From positions 1 to 48,660 of IMG/VR virus record IMGVR_UViG_3300027971_000070: a stretch of 48,660 nucleotides of DNA; one strand, given 5' to 3'. A program made the position numbers and the translations under genes. Below the pieces are notes generated by a model. It was not told the DNA's origin. It saw nothing but the letters and a program-made list of their open reading frames with translations, and searched no databases. Below, one piece after another: positions 40,701 through 48,385 of this stretch (position 1 is the stretch's first letter; each line of letters begins with the position of its first letter). The stretch comes from a virus.

Positions 40701-41358
40701 TATTCTGCGCGATAGGAAGAAGCTCATTATACGCTTTGGTTTTTTCTTCTTCAGTAAGTGGTCTTCCTTTGTTTTCTTCTAAGGATTTGAAAGCATCATA
40801 CAAGAATTGTCCACCTGCCATTCGATATGAAACTGGGGCAGATGCAACCATTGATCCAATACCCCCAGCAATTGCCCCAATAGGAATAGTAGCAGCTTCA
40901 GCAGGAGGAAATAAAGCACCTGCTACAGACCCCGCCACTGCTCCACCAGCAATAGCGGGAGCCATGCCAGCAACAGTAAATCCAAGGCTTTGACCCGCTC
41001 CACGAATAGCCTCACCAACGCTGGTCATCCTTCCTTGAGCCTGCCTTGTTGCGGCTTCTTGTTCTAACTTTTTAAAGTATTCTCGTTGGGTATCAAATGC
41101 AGCAATGGATTCTTTTGAGTATTGATCTGGTCTTGCAAGACCTTCTTTAGCTGCGTAATAAGAAGCAGGAACAGTTTTTGTTAAGCCAGAAAACGCTTCA
41201 CCCAAAGCTGAAACTGTATCTTCAACTGAAAAAAATCCAGATGGTTCTGGTTCTACATTTAATTCTGGTGCGCCTTGAACATATTCAAACTGCAATCCAT
41301 TTGTCTTGGGTTGTGGCGCAGCTTGGCTTTCCGGTTCTTCAACAAATCGAAATTCCAT
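34777..41358 (-). CDS. Giant internal virion / DNA-ejection protein
   Basis: A 2193-residue protein, the longest in the window. Features: a Pro/Glu-rich start, a Gly/Ala-rich hydrophobic zone at about residues 115-180 (GFTVAGMAPAIAGGAVAGSV) that could insert in membranes, Pro/Ala/Glu-rich linkers with near-repeats (TYGREEQVYDVFGGITRKP and TYGGQTGVFDVFAGARRKS at about 485-555), long charged coiled coils (about 1180-1300) and a folded C-terminal half. Podoviruses use such proteins as the ejectosome that channels DNA through the envelope. No lysozyme or polymerase signature was spotted. Palindrome copies lie inside at 36221, 38598 and 39993. Confidence 0.7.
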   Translation of the reverse strand: MEFRFVEEPESQAAPQPKTNGLQFEYVQGAPELNVEPEPSGFFSVEDTVSALGEAFSGLTKTVPASYYAAKEGLARPDQYSKESIAAFDTQREYFKKLEQEAATRQAQGRMTSVGEAIRGAGQSLGFTVAGMAPAIAGGAVAGSVAGALFPPAEAATIPIGAIAGGIGSMVASAPVSYRMAGGQFLYDAFKSLEENKGRPLTEEEKTKAYNELLPIAQNTALWEAGPEAIGNAVELGALKYAFGFGKKAATNVAGQAIKKANDTLLKKVGAVAGGQAIELAGETITQTQQGPDQAKMEQYVQTGSTAGAPNEYQGLAGAVKAFKEVAPTTLALGAITTGAGGVVKVAGMGGKEVGKVLFTQPKTPEQIAENQINDAANRVANDLSISPDDTEANNLNQQIKALSQVQEIRKQTLAAIEPTSREAQTLKLDIAEGESMLGELNKQFTGLTGLSETITEAEKQQAELAKAITTPEAKARPLPTDVLPTETPGATYGREEQVYDVFGGITRKPVAIPKPAELPAAPTIEEQTAEGTYGGQTGVFDVFAGARRKSVEVAPAPAIEEEPMSVSDEKEFAELNDLMERKGQAENKVRGVKFTKQDQSRYQNLVTKFRDRLIETTDPKNDPVVGTDINGTPIQRSNKGTFYTFENGRVRTGPAFSEATPAPVTEQAAPAEAPAPEVGDIVAVDRKNNTEFALVKGLLPERPDMFSIGIRLIGSNQPFESGGYGHNTNKDSVMKRFFEKERRNLQDIEIKNQYFQNILNEEEGRVSAVEAKESEKKQQEQEKQRQFNEEKVAYEDAISQVKIPTGKSETMRFTAPDGSDQAFESKRYGDVGIRKVTSGKNALYNVDHWHSGLRIMQFNSLSEAKKFTQAIIASGADISKKDIQESELEKLRPIVRYFRSGEIVPSLTSQPTPAVSETITKPKLGEKGGVLIPTKEDFIQAGQNIYEAGMEFGAWAKQMIQQFGDAVREFLGEVWQAVSGAPAKLNELMGYLPKKGEAGAVNVGGGKLGGKTQAVAEPAPTGKPEQIMSQEVGPPKTTPEGIIAKTKELLRKQFDPSKVSVNNTTEAFRALGRLTGRGGTDFAKELNDVGRVVDESGAASEISMGAALFINDLFEYSIRLAAEGNKKLLGMMLTNINKLPTAAIGVSDAARDLRARLELSQRFRMMGDAEQDAYTNYVAEFIYGPNPTKDQIQSIKDAYAAVEKTPQVTEQELTDEIKAVGDRTGTDLVGKINEEFTKATEKGKEKRKTEEQELDKEYEKVQKQADAEIEKLAKIQSDTPSFDPAAARQTANDVRAIVANDLKQRPDMGRKTPWKSMLVAKLQEAGVELAAAETLADIVWRQHEINNLSRELSSINKAIEKGPISEIVKAIKETPLEQQQNPNWRYEVMRDYLRRAGLSLSQAERIAKLMDISLQKRFTMAQEQAFTDAISKTAPWKSGDTRSRRAFQKVLQALRAGALDPARNVLSDMAALNGWTGFTPEQYKTLLKNDAILADPKAGELKKAEAYKAIQDVISKAKLPIRARDVIGQYYDAQALSGIPTLTVNAFSPIAFAMRNLIVEIGSGTLKGNPKAITNATTAFMDSMKSWANTVAYSFKNNVTVYSNVDYIVNDERLLRLYNRGVNQFKNGTTSRQRADGVKNMMIGMMDYVRRILNALDYGAIASLQNQNISKYSMAVMKRQGMSTKDANEMFGVMMKAKNDFYLQQIAIGTDKNRASILADEFYISSWSEALTKAGVENNDIKQAMDAAINDALSSVGRNRQSIDALKDESTKMKDAGVSSMPALWLLESMANAANQSESQVLKLFSRVIYGFAIVPARVIRDTAWFSPYGFVRFGYDYAAKKMGKTSPYAQSLGNDLQYSQRLNEAIAGTVALTALFALRAGSTDDPEDEDAFKIVFTGNGPQRKDDPQFYDSWYKAGNKPNTMSVYFGKTKFALNMMRGFEAFTWPAMMLGAMDDLEIRKKQNKKTNTATQLEDAAIVAGFVFDAALRRGPYAFTTKSLFGTYGDIGVEGVAKGLTFPAKTLIPILGTSLASNLSNFINDPIDRRTLDGAVWSNIPFIGPVVAPKSLNAFGEPSLSTDMASKMFKLGVPIVYDIPTDRESIKLHELVLNQGGGPSIPTRNQLAQRLDRQPTNKEYEMFVREYGTILTTSMKNNYEKLSAMKPDAYTKIVERIGNRARDIAENKVRVAAKKP
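36221..36236. repeat. 16-bp palindrome, copy 16
   Basis: TTATCGGTTCCGATAG, one mismatch, inside the giant gene (IGTDK frame). Confidence 0.8.
38598..38613. repeat. 16-bp palindrome, copy 17
   Basis: TTATCGTTTCCGATAC, one mismatch, inside the giant gene (VSETI frame). Confidence 0.8.
39993..40008. repeat. 16-bp palindrome, copy 18
   Basis: TTATCGTTTCCGATAA, exact, inside the giant gene (LSETI frame). Confidence 0.9.
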
Positions 41359-41365
41359 AAAAACA

Positions 41366-43153
41366 TTATTGCACTACCGCTGCCTTACCAGCAATATAAA
41401 TAGTTGTTCCCTTATTGAATTTCTTGTTACTATTCCTCGCTTCTTGTTCCGAAGCAAATACTCGTCCTTCAGATTTTGCTACAGATATTTGCTTCAGTGT
41501 ATCAAGTTTCTTTTTTGTTTTTTGATAGTCCTCGTAATTTGCAGCGTCATCAGGTTGAAATCCTTTTCGGGCAGCAAGTTTCTCCAACACTTTCAATTTA
41601 GTTTCAAGGCTTGAAATTGTATCTTTTGTTCGTGTTTTAGAAACTTCAGCTTCGGTTGCTTGCTGACTTGCTTTTTGTTCACTTATTTTTTTAGCAAATG
41701 GATTTGTTGCGTCTAATTCTTCTGGAGCTGCTTGCTGAGTTGCTTTAGTAGCACCAGTTTGAACCGCTGGCATTCCACCTTGAGTTGGTGCTTGAGTTTT
41801 GGCCGCTGGTTTTTCACTCTTCAATCGAATAAACTTAGCATCGTGAACATTTGCAGCACCAGTTTGTGAACGAAGCATTGCAATTTGATCTGCTGCTTCT
41901 TTAGGAACTTGAATTTTTGTTTCTGGCTTTCCTCTAACTGAAAGTTCAACCATATTTTGTCCATCCAATTCACCCTTGCCTATTGGCTCTATATCAATAG
42001 CCAAAGCATCATTACCTGCTTTACTAAGAAGATTGCGGAGTTGTGGATTGGAATTTACTTGAATCGAAGTATCTTGCCATTGGTTAAACCAATTGAGTGC
42101 AGCTTTAGCTTTTGCATCTCCTTCAATTTCTGGCTTGATACTATAACTTTTAGCCTTAGTTGAAGGATTAACATTTATGCTGCCAACAATATATTTCATG
42201 TAAGATTCTGGAACTTCAACCCCTCCAGCGAGTCCGGGAACTCCAACTGCTGCCGCTGGAGAAAGTTCAATTATTCCCCTGCCTTTTGTTGGCTTATAAC
42301 TTGCCAGCATTTCTTTGTTTGGGAAAATAATGGAGTTGTTATCCATCTCTGCTTTTTGCTTTTCAAATGGCAATGCCGCAAACTTATCTTCAAACTTAAT
42401 AAACTTTTCAACAACATTCTTAGGTGGGGGTGCGGCTTGAAGGTCAGGGAAAAGTGCGTTCTCTGGATTTGCAGGGTTAAGTGGGCCGCGAGCAAGAGGT
42501 GCTGGAGGTTTCTTTGTTGTTCCAGTTGGTGTGACTGCTGGCAATCCTGCTGCCGTTGCTTGAGCGGTAATTGATTTTGGTGTCATGCTCATCCCTCGCT
42601 GAGTTTGGATGCCCTCTGTAGGAATTCTAAATCCGGGCATTCTTCCTGCAACTACAGGGTTAACTCCATCTGGATTAACTGTTTCATCAACTGCAAGAAC
42701 ATCGCCGCCACCTTGATTTATTGCGTTTAAAAAACTTTGAGGGTCAAATCCATCTCCACCTCCTCCTCCACCGCCACCATACCTCGCGTTATACATATCT
42801 TCACGAACGCGAAGTTGTTCTTTTTTATAGAACTCATCTGCCGCAATCTTTATCCCACTTTCAAATGCAGGTATAACTTGCCTTAAATTTGGATTATTTA
42901 TTACTGATGGGTCAGCCAAGAATGGCATCAGTTTAGCATACGCATCACTAGTTTTACCTTGACCAGCAAGTGTCATCGACTCCTGCATACTCTGCTGCAA
43001 AAAGGGTAATATCTCTTGAGCTTGCTTTTGCTGCTCGCGTTCACGAAGAACCTTGCTTACATTGTCTCCAATTTTAGCCAAAGAATCTGCCACCCAATCC
43101 GTTGATTTGGATGCTTGCTGAGTTCCTGTCATTATGAGTTCTGCGATTGACAT
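41366..43153 (-). CDS. Internal virion protein
   Basis: A 595-residue protein starting MSIAELIMTGTQQASKSTDW. It has a helical Gln/Lys-rich N-terminus, a polyglycine hinge (about residues 127-133), Pro/Thr/Ala-rich linkers (TPTGTTKKPPAPLARGPLNP), a central folded part and a C-terminal coiled coil (EAEVSKTRTKDTISSLETKL). It lies between the giant ejection protein and the Gln/Ala-rich internal protein, so it is likely the second component of the ejection apparatus. There is no Shine-Dalgarno sequence before the ATG. Confidence 0.65.
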   Translation of the reverse strand: MSIAELIMTGTQQASKSTDWVADSLAKIGDNVSKVLREREQQKQAQEILPFLQQSMQESMTLAGQGKTSDAYAKLMPFLADPSVINNPNLRQVIPAFESGIKIAADEFYKKEQLRVREDMYNARYGGGGGGGGDGFDPQSFLNAINQGGGDVLAVDETVNPDGVNPVVAGRMPGFRIPTEGIQTQRGMSMTPKSITAQATAAGLPAVTPTGTTKKPPAPLARGPLNPANPENALFPDLQAAPPPKNVVEKFIKFEDKFAALPFEKQKAEMDNNSIIFPNKEMLASYKPTKGRGIIELSPAAAVGVPGLAGGVEVPESYMKYIVGSINVNPSTKAKSYSIKPEIEGDAKAKAALNWFNQWQDTSIQVNSNPQLRNLLSKAGNDALAIDIEPIGKGELDGQNMVELSVRGKPETKIQVPKEAADQIAMLRSQTGAANVHDAKFIRLKSEKPAAKTQAPTQGGMPAVQTGATKATQQAAPEELDATNPFAKKISEQKASQQATEAEVSKTRTKDTISSLETKLKVLEKLAARKGFQPDDAANYEDYQKTKKKLDTLKQISVAKSEGRVFASEQEARNSNKKFNKGTTIYIAGKAAVVQ

Positions 43154-43165
43154 AGTAATAAAATG

Positions 43166-44239
43166 TTATGTTGGAAGTGCAACTGGCCTGTCGCTCATTG
43201 AACCTGTAGCCGGACTTCCGCCTAAATAAGTTCCGCTTGATGTTCGCGGCGTGTTGTAAAGTGGCGTTGCTCCCAGTCCTGTTCCGTATGGATTTCCAGA
43301 TTGTCCACCATAAGAAAATCCAGCAAGAACATTGCTATATCCAGACAACGCGCCAGAAGTAGCTTTGCCAATGTCAGAGACACCTTGGCCAACTGCTTGT
43401 TGTGCTGCATAACTTGCGGCGATGTTTTCTTTATTCGCTCCGTAGATTTGCGTAGCAAGACCAGACTGAGCATTGTAGATGTTTCCAAACATATCAGATG
43501 TCATCTTAGCTTTCTGCAATCCGACTTCTGCTGCTGCTGTTTGGAATCCGAGTTGAAGCCTACCTACATCCAATGGTTCTGCTGTAAATGCTCTTGCCAA
43601 CTGCTGCCAGTTTTGTGCTGTGCCTTGGATAGATGGAATTGCTGCCAATCCTCGTCCTTGAATATCAAGTGAGGTCAGTCCAAGGTTACGCGCCATCTGC
43701 CCTTGTGCTGCTTGGAATCCACCAGCTTGCCCTGCCGTTGCTGGATTAAACCCTGCGCCGGCACTCTCGGCAACATTACGCATAATCTGGTCTTTGACAT
43801 CTTGTGGAACTTCTCCTTTAAGATATTGTGAGATAACATCCATTGCCTGCCCAATTTGCGTAGTAGCTTGCTGGCGTTGTTGTGCTGCTCCGGGTTGGAA
43901 TTGTTCAAGTTGCTGTTGATAGTAATTTGAAATCTGACCAGCATCACCAAGCATTGCTCCAAGATTATACTCTGGAGCCTTGACTTCGTTAATCATTCCT
44001 TGGACTTGTTCTTGCCCTTTAAGAAAACCTTTAGTTGCTTTTCTCTGTTGATTTTTAAATTGTCCTGCCGCCGCACCTTGAGCTTTCTTTGCGCGATCTG
44101 CTGCCGACATGGAGATAGCAGCAGATGTTGCCGCCGCACCTACAGCAACCACACCAGCAGCAATAGCGAATCCGCTGGTGTGAAACATCATTGGATGTTT
44201 GTTAAAAAGTAAATCTTCTGGATGCTGAAGGAATCTCAT
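43166..44239 (-). CDS. Internal virion protein, Ala/Gln-rich
   Basis: A 357-residue protein. The hydrophobic stretch FAIAAGVVAVGAAATSAAIS (about residues 24-43) is followed by long Gln/Ala/Gly-rich helices and a Gly/Tyr-rich end (GFSYGGQSGNPYGTG). This is typical of the smallest podovirus ejection protein, which inserts in the outer membrane. The start overlaps the upstream stop (ATGA). An internal MM pair at 17-18 is an alternative start. Confidence 0.68.
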   Translation of the reverse strand: MRFLQHPEDLLFNKHPMMFHTSGFAIAAGVVAVGAAATSAAISMSAADRAKKAQGAAAGQFKNQQRKATKGFLKGQEQVQGMINEVKAPEYNLGAMLGDAGQISNYYQQQLEQFQPGAAQQRQQATTQIGQAMDVISQYLKGEVPQDVKDQIMRNVAESAGAGFNPATAGQAGGFQAAQGQMARNLGLTSLDIQGRGLAAIPSIQGTAQNWQQLARAFTAEPLDVGRLQLGFQTAAAEVGLQKAKMTSDMFGNIYNAQSGLATQIYGANKENIAASYAAQQAVGQGVSDIGKATSGALSGYSNVLAGFSYGGQSGNPYGTGLGATPLYNTPRTSSGTYLGGSPATGSMSDRPVALPT

Positions 44240-44724
44240 TTGATTAAGTCGGTTCTGTTATGCCGCCACTTCTGCACCCTTGGGTCTTCCTTGGCGATGT
44301 GGGGATTAAAGTCTCTTGAAGTGATGCTGTCAATAATTTCGTCTGGATCAGTTAAATCAGTGACATGGCAGGTAGTCCAGATTGTATCTTTATGAGTGGC
44401 AAGCAAACGCCTCGTTCCTGCTTCTGTGATACCACTGTAGCCTGTTTTGTAGCGATGAGCAGGGATACCATGATACCAGACAGTCACATCACCTTTCATC
44501 ACGAAGAACGGATGCGTAGTTAGATGGAGTAAACTTGTGAGAATCGTATCCTTCGGCATATAAATTTCCCGAATATACATTCCCGGTGTGAACCTATGCA
44601 CCAGCGGACATTCCCGTGGAGGTAGTTTTAGAATCTCCAAGTCCATCAAGTTAAGCTCGTAGTCTGGATCACCATACCCAACCACATTTCTCGCGTCGAT
44701 CTTATCTGGAATTGTCAGTGTCAT
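44236..44724 (-). CDS. Cupin-like phage protein
   Basis: A 162-residue protein whose core (GMYIREIYMPKDTILTSLLH, PFFVMKGDVTVWYHG, YSGITEAGTRRLLATHKDTI, WTTCHVTD) has the strand order of a cupin barrel. Such proteins are common in phage head-tail regions with no known reaction. The usual metal histidines are not all in place (H67 and H71 are candidates), so a structural role is possible. Four-base overlaps on both sides. Confidence 0.65.
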   Translation of the reverse strand: MTLTIPDKIDARNVVGYGDPDYELNLMDLEILKLPPRECPLVHRFTPGMYIREIYMPKDTILTSLLHLTTHPFFVMKGDVTVWYHGIPAHRYKTGYSGITEAGTRRLLATHKDTIWTTCHVTDLTDPDEIIDSITSRDFNPHIAKEDPRVQKWRHNRTDLIK

Positions 44725-45683
44725 CGATATAAGAAGTAATCGTTGGGTGTTGGTGACAATATATCATACCCGATTAGGTTGTCTGCCCTGCTGTAGTTGG
44801 CAAACCGAATTGGAGCGCAAGTTGGTATTTCTGTTCCCTCCATCTCTTTTTCCTGCTCCTGCACAGCTAATGCTAAATTAGCCATGAACTCCTGCGCCTT
44901 TCGATTCTCACGCGAGTTTAATGCAAGAACCGCATAGATCATTGCATCTGGGATGAACTCAACCAATTCTTTTGGGTCGGTTAGATCAAAGTATTTCTTC
45001 GATGCGTAAAGCGTGATACACTCGCACGTCCTCGGTGCTTTGAACCTACGGAATGTAGGATGAGCATCGTTCGGTTGATAGATCGCTATCAGCGTCTTTG
45101 CTTCATAATATGGATCGTAGGCATACACCCGAATCCTGCCCTTAGTTACTGGCTTGGTTACTCCCCGAATTCCTTTTACAAGGAGATCAGACTTTGCCAG
45201 CGTTGGAGGATTGGCAGTAGTAACCCTAACTTTATGATAGGTGTCATATTGGTCTTGCGCTTCAAACATCAACTCTACGCCGATGTCTTCAGCTTCCTCG
45301 GCCATCACCCCAATTTGGTATGCCCTCGTAGTATAATCTCGGAAGAGAACATGGAGTCCCCCTACCTCAGTAATTCCTCTATGGCATGAGTTACCTGCTT
45401 GTAGAGCAAAAGCGTTCGTCGCATTGAACCATTCATCTGCGAGAGATACTGATTCATCCCCGATCCACGCAAGTCTGATTTGCTCATACCTTGCTGGAAG
45501 CGTGAAACAATCGTTCACGCAGCAAATTTGGACATACTCTTCTTGAGTAGTCCAGTTACGCTTATTCCAAAGTAGTCGCCTTGCTTGGTTTACGGCTTTG
45601 ACTCCTCGCTCGTATGAACAAGTTCCTGAGTCTCCGACGAACCCCTTCACAAGCTCTACCATCTCTTCGAGGGTATCAGCCAT
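44721..45683 (-). CDS. Head-tail connector, tail-tube-A-like
   Basis: A 320-residue protein. An N-terminal helical part (LEEMVELVKGFVGDSGTCSY, AVNQARRLLWNKRNW) is followed by strand-rich segments and a helical end (IYAVLALNSRENRKAQEFMA). The size and position next to the 664-residue protein match the T7 gp11-like tubular protein A / head completion pair. It would bridge portal and nozzle. Palindrome copy 45689-45704 lies six bases before the ATG. Confidence 0.6.
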   Translation of the reverse strand: MADTLEEMVELVKGFVGDSGTCSYERGVKAVNQARRLLWNKRNWTTQEEYVQICCVNDCFTLPARYEQIRLAWIGDESVSLADEWFNATNAFALQAGNSCHRGITEVGGLHVLFRDYTTRAYQIGVMAEEAEDIGVELMFEAQDQYDTYHKVRVTTANPPTLAKSDLLVKGIRGVTKPVTKGRIRVYAYDPYYEAKTLIAIYQPNDAHPTFRRFKAPRTCECITLYASKKYFDLTDPKELVEFIPDAMIYAVLALNSRENRKAQEFMANLALAVQEQEKEMEGTEIPTCAPIRFANYSRADNLIGYDILSPTPNDYFLYR

Positions 45684-45688
45684 AGGGA

Positions 45689-45704
45689 TTATCGTTTCCG
45701 ATAA
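45689..45704. repeat. 16-bp palindrome, copy 19
   Basis: TTATCGTTTCCGATAA, exact. Six bases before the head-tail connector ATG. Confidence 0.9.
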
Positions 45705-45863
45705 TTATTTCTGGTAGCCTTGCTTTGGAGTGCCAGCAGTCGTATAGATGCTTGGCTTCTTTTTGCCCAAGTTGGGCATATTACCCATACCTTCACGGAT
45801 CATTCCGCGAGTTGGTGAGCCGCCAGATACGAGGCGAGGATCGGTTCCTTTTAGTGGTGTCAT
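45705..45863 (-). CDS. Hypothetical basic micro-protein
   Basis: A 52-residue protein, MTPLKGTDPRLVSGGSPTRG onward, with IREGMGNMPNLGKKKPSIY. Gly/Pro-rich and probably unfolded alone. The palindrome at 45689-45704 exactly fills the space between its stop and the next gene's leader. Unrecognised. Confidence 0.5.
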   Translation of the reverse strand: MTPLKGTDPRLVSGGSPTRGMIREGMGNMPNLGKKKPSIYTTAGTPKQGYQK

Positions 45864-45890
45864 ATGTTTTGTTTTCTATGGCTTGGTTTA

Positions 45891-46388
45891 TTACAAAGCG
45901 TGAATTGCCATCCATTCAACGCTAGTTATTTCCGCAATGTTATTTTCAATGCGGATCGAAAATCCTGTAGTAGTTTTGCTTCCTACATTTAATGAGAAAA
46001 GTGGTGTGGGCTGAATTCCAATTGTAGCGGAACAAACTGGAGTAATTGATACTGCATAGTTTGCGGTTGGAAGTGCAGCAAATGTTACAGTCCTTACAGA
46101 GTCTCCTGTAGTTACTCCAGTAATTGTTCCAACTCTTATTGTGCTAGTTTCAATCGTAGTAACACGAGTTTCAAGTGCATCAATTTCGTTCTGCTGATTA
46201 GCAAGGTCTTCGTTAATCTGCGCGATCTGCTGTGGAGTTACATCGCCAAGACCCGGAACGAGAATAGTTCCATTGGAAAGAACCTCATCAATAAATGCTT
46301 GGAACACATTTTGCCAATTACCAGTTGGACAGAAGTCATCTGGAACATTTGGAAAAGTAAGTGCTGGTGAGCTGTCTGCGTTGTCCAT
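45891..46388 (-). CDS. Virion-region protein with coiled coil
   Basis: 165 residues from MDNADSSPALTFPNVPDDFC. The longer frame from 46433 overlaps the upstream gene. The N-terminal part leads to a coiled coil (QQIAQINEDLANQQNEIDAL, ETRVTTIETS), and the C-terminal half is beta-rich (VRTVTFAALPTANYAVSIT). This resembles a trimeric fibre head or tail-tip protein. No palindrome or Shine-Dalgarno at the start. Confidence 0.6.
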   Translation of the reverse strand: MDNADSSPALTFPNVPDDFCPTGNWQNVFQAFIDEVLSNGTILVPGLGDVTPQQIAQINEDLANQQNEIDALETRVTTIETSTIRVGTITGVTTGDSVRTVTFAALPTANYAVSITPVCSATIGIQPTPLFSLNVGSKTTTGFSIRIENNIAEITSVEWMAIHAL

Positions 46389-46390
46389 AG

Positions 46391-48385
46391 CTAATTTACG
46401 ATATTGTATTCCCAATATTTTTCTTGGCAACACAAAAATGGTTCACATTCTTGATTTTCTTCTGGGCAGTCACCAACTGGAGAATCATCGTTGTTCTTGA
46501 TGTTTGCCATTAGGCGAACTCGGTCAACAGTAGCCGCGCCAGTGAGGTTGACTTTGATCTGGAACTCGCTGCCCTCTACCGATGGGATACCTGCCAAGTC
46601 ATTGCACTCACTTGGGTCTGGAGTGTTAAACTTGTAGCGTTTATAGCGATTGCCTCCCCTCTGAGGAATACATTCAGTTACTTGTGGTGAACATGAATCG
46701 CACCCGTAGGTTGTAGGAACTTTAAGTTCTGACCAACATGGATTAGAATCAGAACGGAAATCTACATAGCTATCTACTTGGCCTTTAATCTCACTCATCC
46801 ACATTTCTCCACCAGTAATTTTTTTGCGGAGGAACTTGTTTGTTGCCCCGCTTCGATTGAAGTCATACCTACCAGTTGTGAAAAAGGATTCTATCTGCCT
46901 GCTACCATTTGGCCCGTAATCGTCGCCTTGTGCTACAGTGAATTCGTAAAGTCGGTTCTTGTTGTCTTTATCAAACGAGAATCCGAATCCTCGCTTCTCA
47001 GCTTGGATTAGTGCTGTCAGTAGCTGAGTTGGTCTAAAGCCTGTCCAAATGCCATTCCAGCGGAAAGAAAGCTGTGCGTCTGGTGCAGGTGAAGATGATT
47101 GATCAAGATCAAGAACCACCATTCCCCTATGATAGCGATTCAGTCCTTCTACCCCTGCCGCTCGATAAGTTTGCGGAGCTACTGTGCTAATTATGTAGTT
47201 ATTGAAAAACATCGTAGAAGCGAATTGCTTCAACCAAGGCGTATCATTTTGCACCCACTTATTCACTTCTCTAGACAGTTTGCGAAGTGAGAAGTATCGC
47301 GCAAATTCAGATTGGCTATTGGAGTAAAATGCCCAACCATCGTGTGACCTAAACCAAAGCTCAGAGTTTGCTAGTGCCAAATATGGACTTGTGCATCCAC
47401 GTCCAAGCAATGAGATACGTTGGATGTTCGATGTATTCCATTGTGACCTTGGTATAGACACATCCATTGAGAAAGCTCCATTACCAGTAAGGACTACAAG
47501 CTCACCTTGGCCGCGAAGGTTGGTTCCAATCTGTGGCATTACTCTCATGCCAGTAATATTCCCCATCATTGCTGGAGTAGAGAACGCACCGCCTTCTGCC
47601 CAATATCCAATCTCGGTGAAATTCTCGGTATTCTTGGTATCGGTAAACCCACCGCCATAGATAATGTCAGATGCGTAGATTTGATTGAACCTATCAGAAA
47701 CAAAGACTCGCCCGAATGCGTATTCCATCACAGTTCCAATCGGCATCTTTGCCAAGTATGGATTCAGTCGGTAAGCAGGAAGTTTTACTGTGCCAGTTCC
47801 TATTCCGCTTCCAGTTGCCGTAAACTTTACTCCGACTGTATTGGATGGCGCACCGATTAAAGTAAAATCAGTAGTGCCAACTGAAACAATTTCCGAGTAA
47901 TCGTTGTTTTGGATTTCAAAAGCAGTCAGCGTTCCTAATACGCCATCCCATGCTATCGCATTCTGGTATCCGTTTTGGATATACGCCCGATCTTCAGCTT
48001 GCACAAAGAATGTGTGCATCATGCCCGGATCGTTACCTTCGATGATCTTGTAGGCGTATGCTTGGTTGTTTACTATCTTTAGAAAGTAGATAACTCCAGA
48101 TACAGATAGTAGTAGTCCATCGCTGGTTCTGTAATTGGTCGCCCGATATGGATACGCACCTTGGAAGTTACCTCCAAGAATATCGTTAACGATAGTCTCA
48201 GCTTGCCCTGTTCCCGCAACAATTGAGATGTTCCGAATGCTTGGTCTTGTTCGGTTAATGCCTCCTCGGAATGTCCTATTGACTGACTCTGCTACAAAGG
48301 ATTCTGGTAAATATGATGGGTGAGTATCTGCGTCTTGTGCAATGATACTTGTGAACCCATCAAAGACTGATCCTTCTGCTGGCAT
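46391..48385 (-). CDS. Tail nozzle, tail-tube-B-like
   Basis: A 664-residue beta-rich protein (ESFVAESVNRTFRGGINRTR, FGRVFVSDRFNQIYASDIIY, GNGAFSMDVSIPRSQWN), with a Cys-rich end (YGCDSCSPQVTECIPQ, CEPFLCCQ). Length, composition and place beside the 320-residue connector fit the T7 gp12-like nozzle that caps the short tail. The C-terminal cysteines are unusual for the family and could bind metal. Palindrome copy 48180-48195 encodes IVNDI. Confidence 0.65.
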   Translation of the reverse strand: MPAEGSVFDGFTSIIAQDADTHPSYLPESFVAESVNRTFRGGINRTRPSIRNISIVAGTGQAETIVNDILGGNFQGAYPYRATNYRTSDGLLLSVSGVIYFLKIVNNQAYAYKIIEGNDPGMMHTFFVQAEDRAYIQNGYQNAIAWDGVLGTLTAFEIQNNDYSEIVSVGTTDFTLIGAPSNTVGVKFTATGSGIGTGTVKLPAYRLNPYLAKMPIGTVMEYAFGRVFVSDRFNQIYASDIIYGGGFTDTKNTENFTEIGYWAEGGAFSTPAMMGNITGMRVMPQIGTNLRGQGELVVLTGNGAFSMDVSIPRSQWNTSNIQRISLLGRGCTSPYLALANSELWFRSHDGWAFYSNSQSEFARYFSLRKLSREVNKWVQNDTPWLKQFASTMFFNNYIISTVAPQTYRAAGVEGLNRYHRGMVVLDLDQSSSPAPDAQLSFRWNGIWTGFRPTQLLTALIQAEKRGFGFSFDKDNKNRLYEFTVAQGDDYGPNGSRQIESFFTTGRYDFNRSGATNKFLRKKITGGEMWMSEIKGQVDSYVDFRSDSNPCWSELKVPTTYGCDSCSPQVTECIPQRGGNRYKRYKFNTPDPSECNDLAGIPSVEGSEFQIKVNLTGAATVDRVRLMANIKNNDDSPVGDCPEENQECEPFLCCQEKYWEYNIVN
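48180..48195. repeat. 16-bp palindrome, copy 20
   Basis: ATATCGTTAACGATAG, two outer mismatches, inside the nozzle gene (IVNDI frame). Confidence 0.7.

Noticed and set aside
40664-40993. Plus-strand frame with Ala/Pro-rich protein inside the giant virion gene
   Set aside because: Antisense of a Gly/Ala-rich segment. No start signal or conservation evidence.
45076-45091. TGATAGATCGCTATCA palindrome in the head-tail connector gene
   Set aside because: Single copy, different sequence from the repeated motif. Likely chance.
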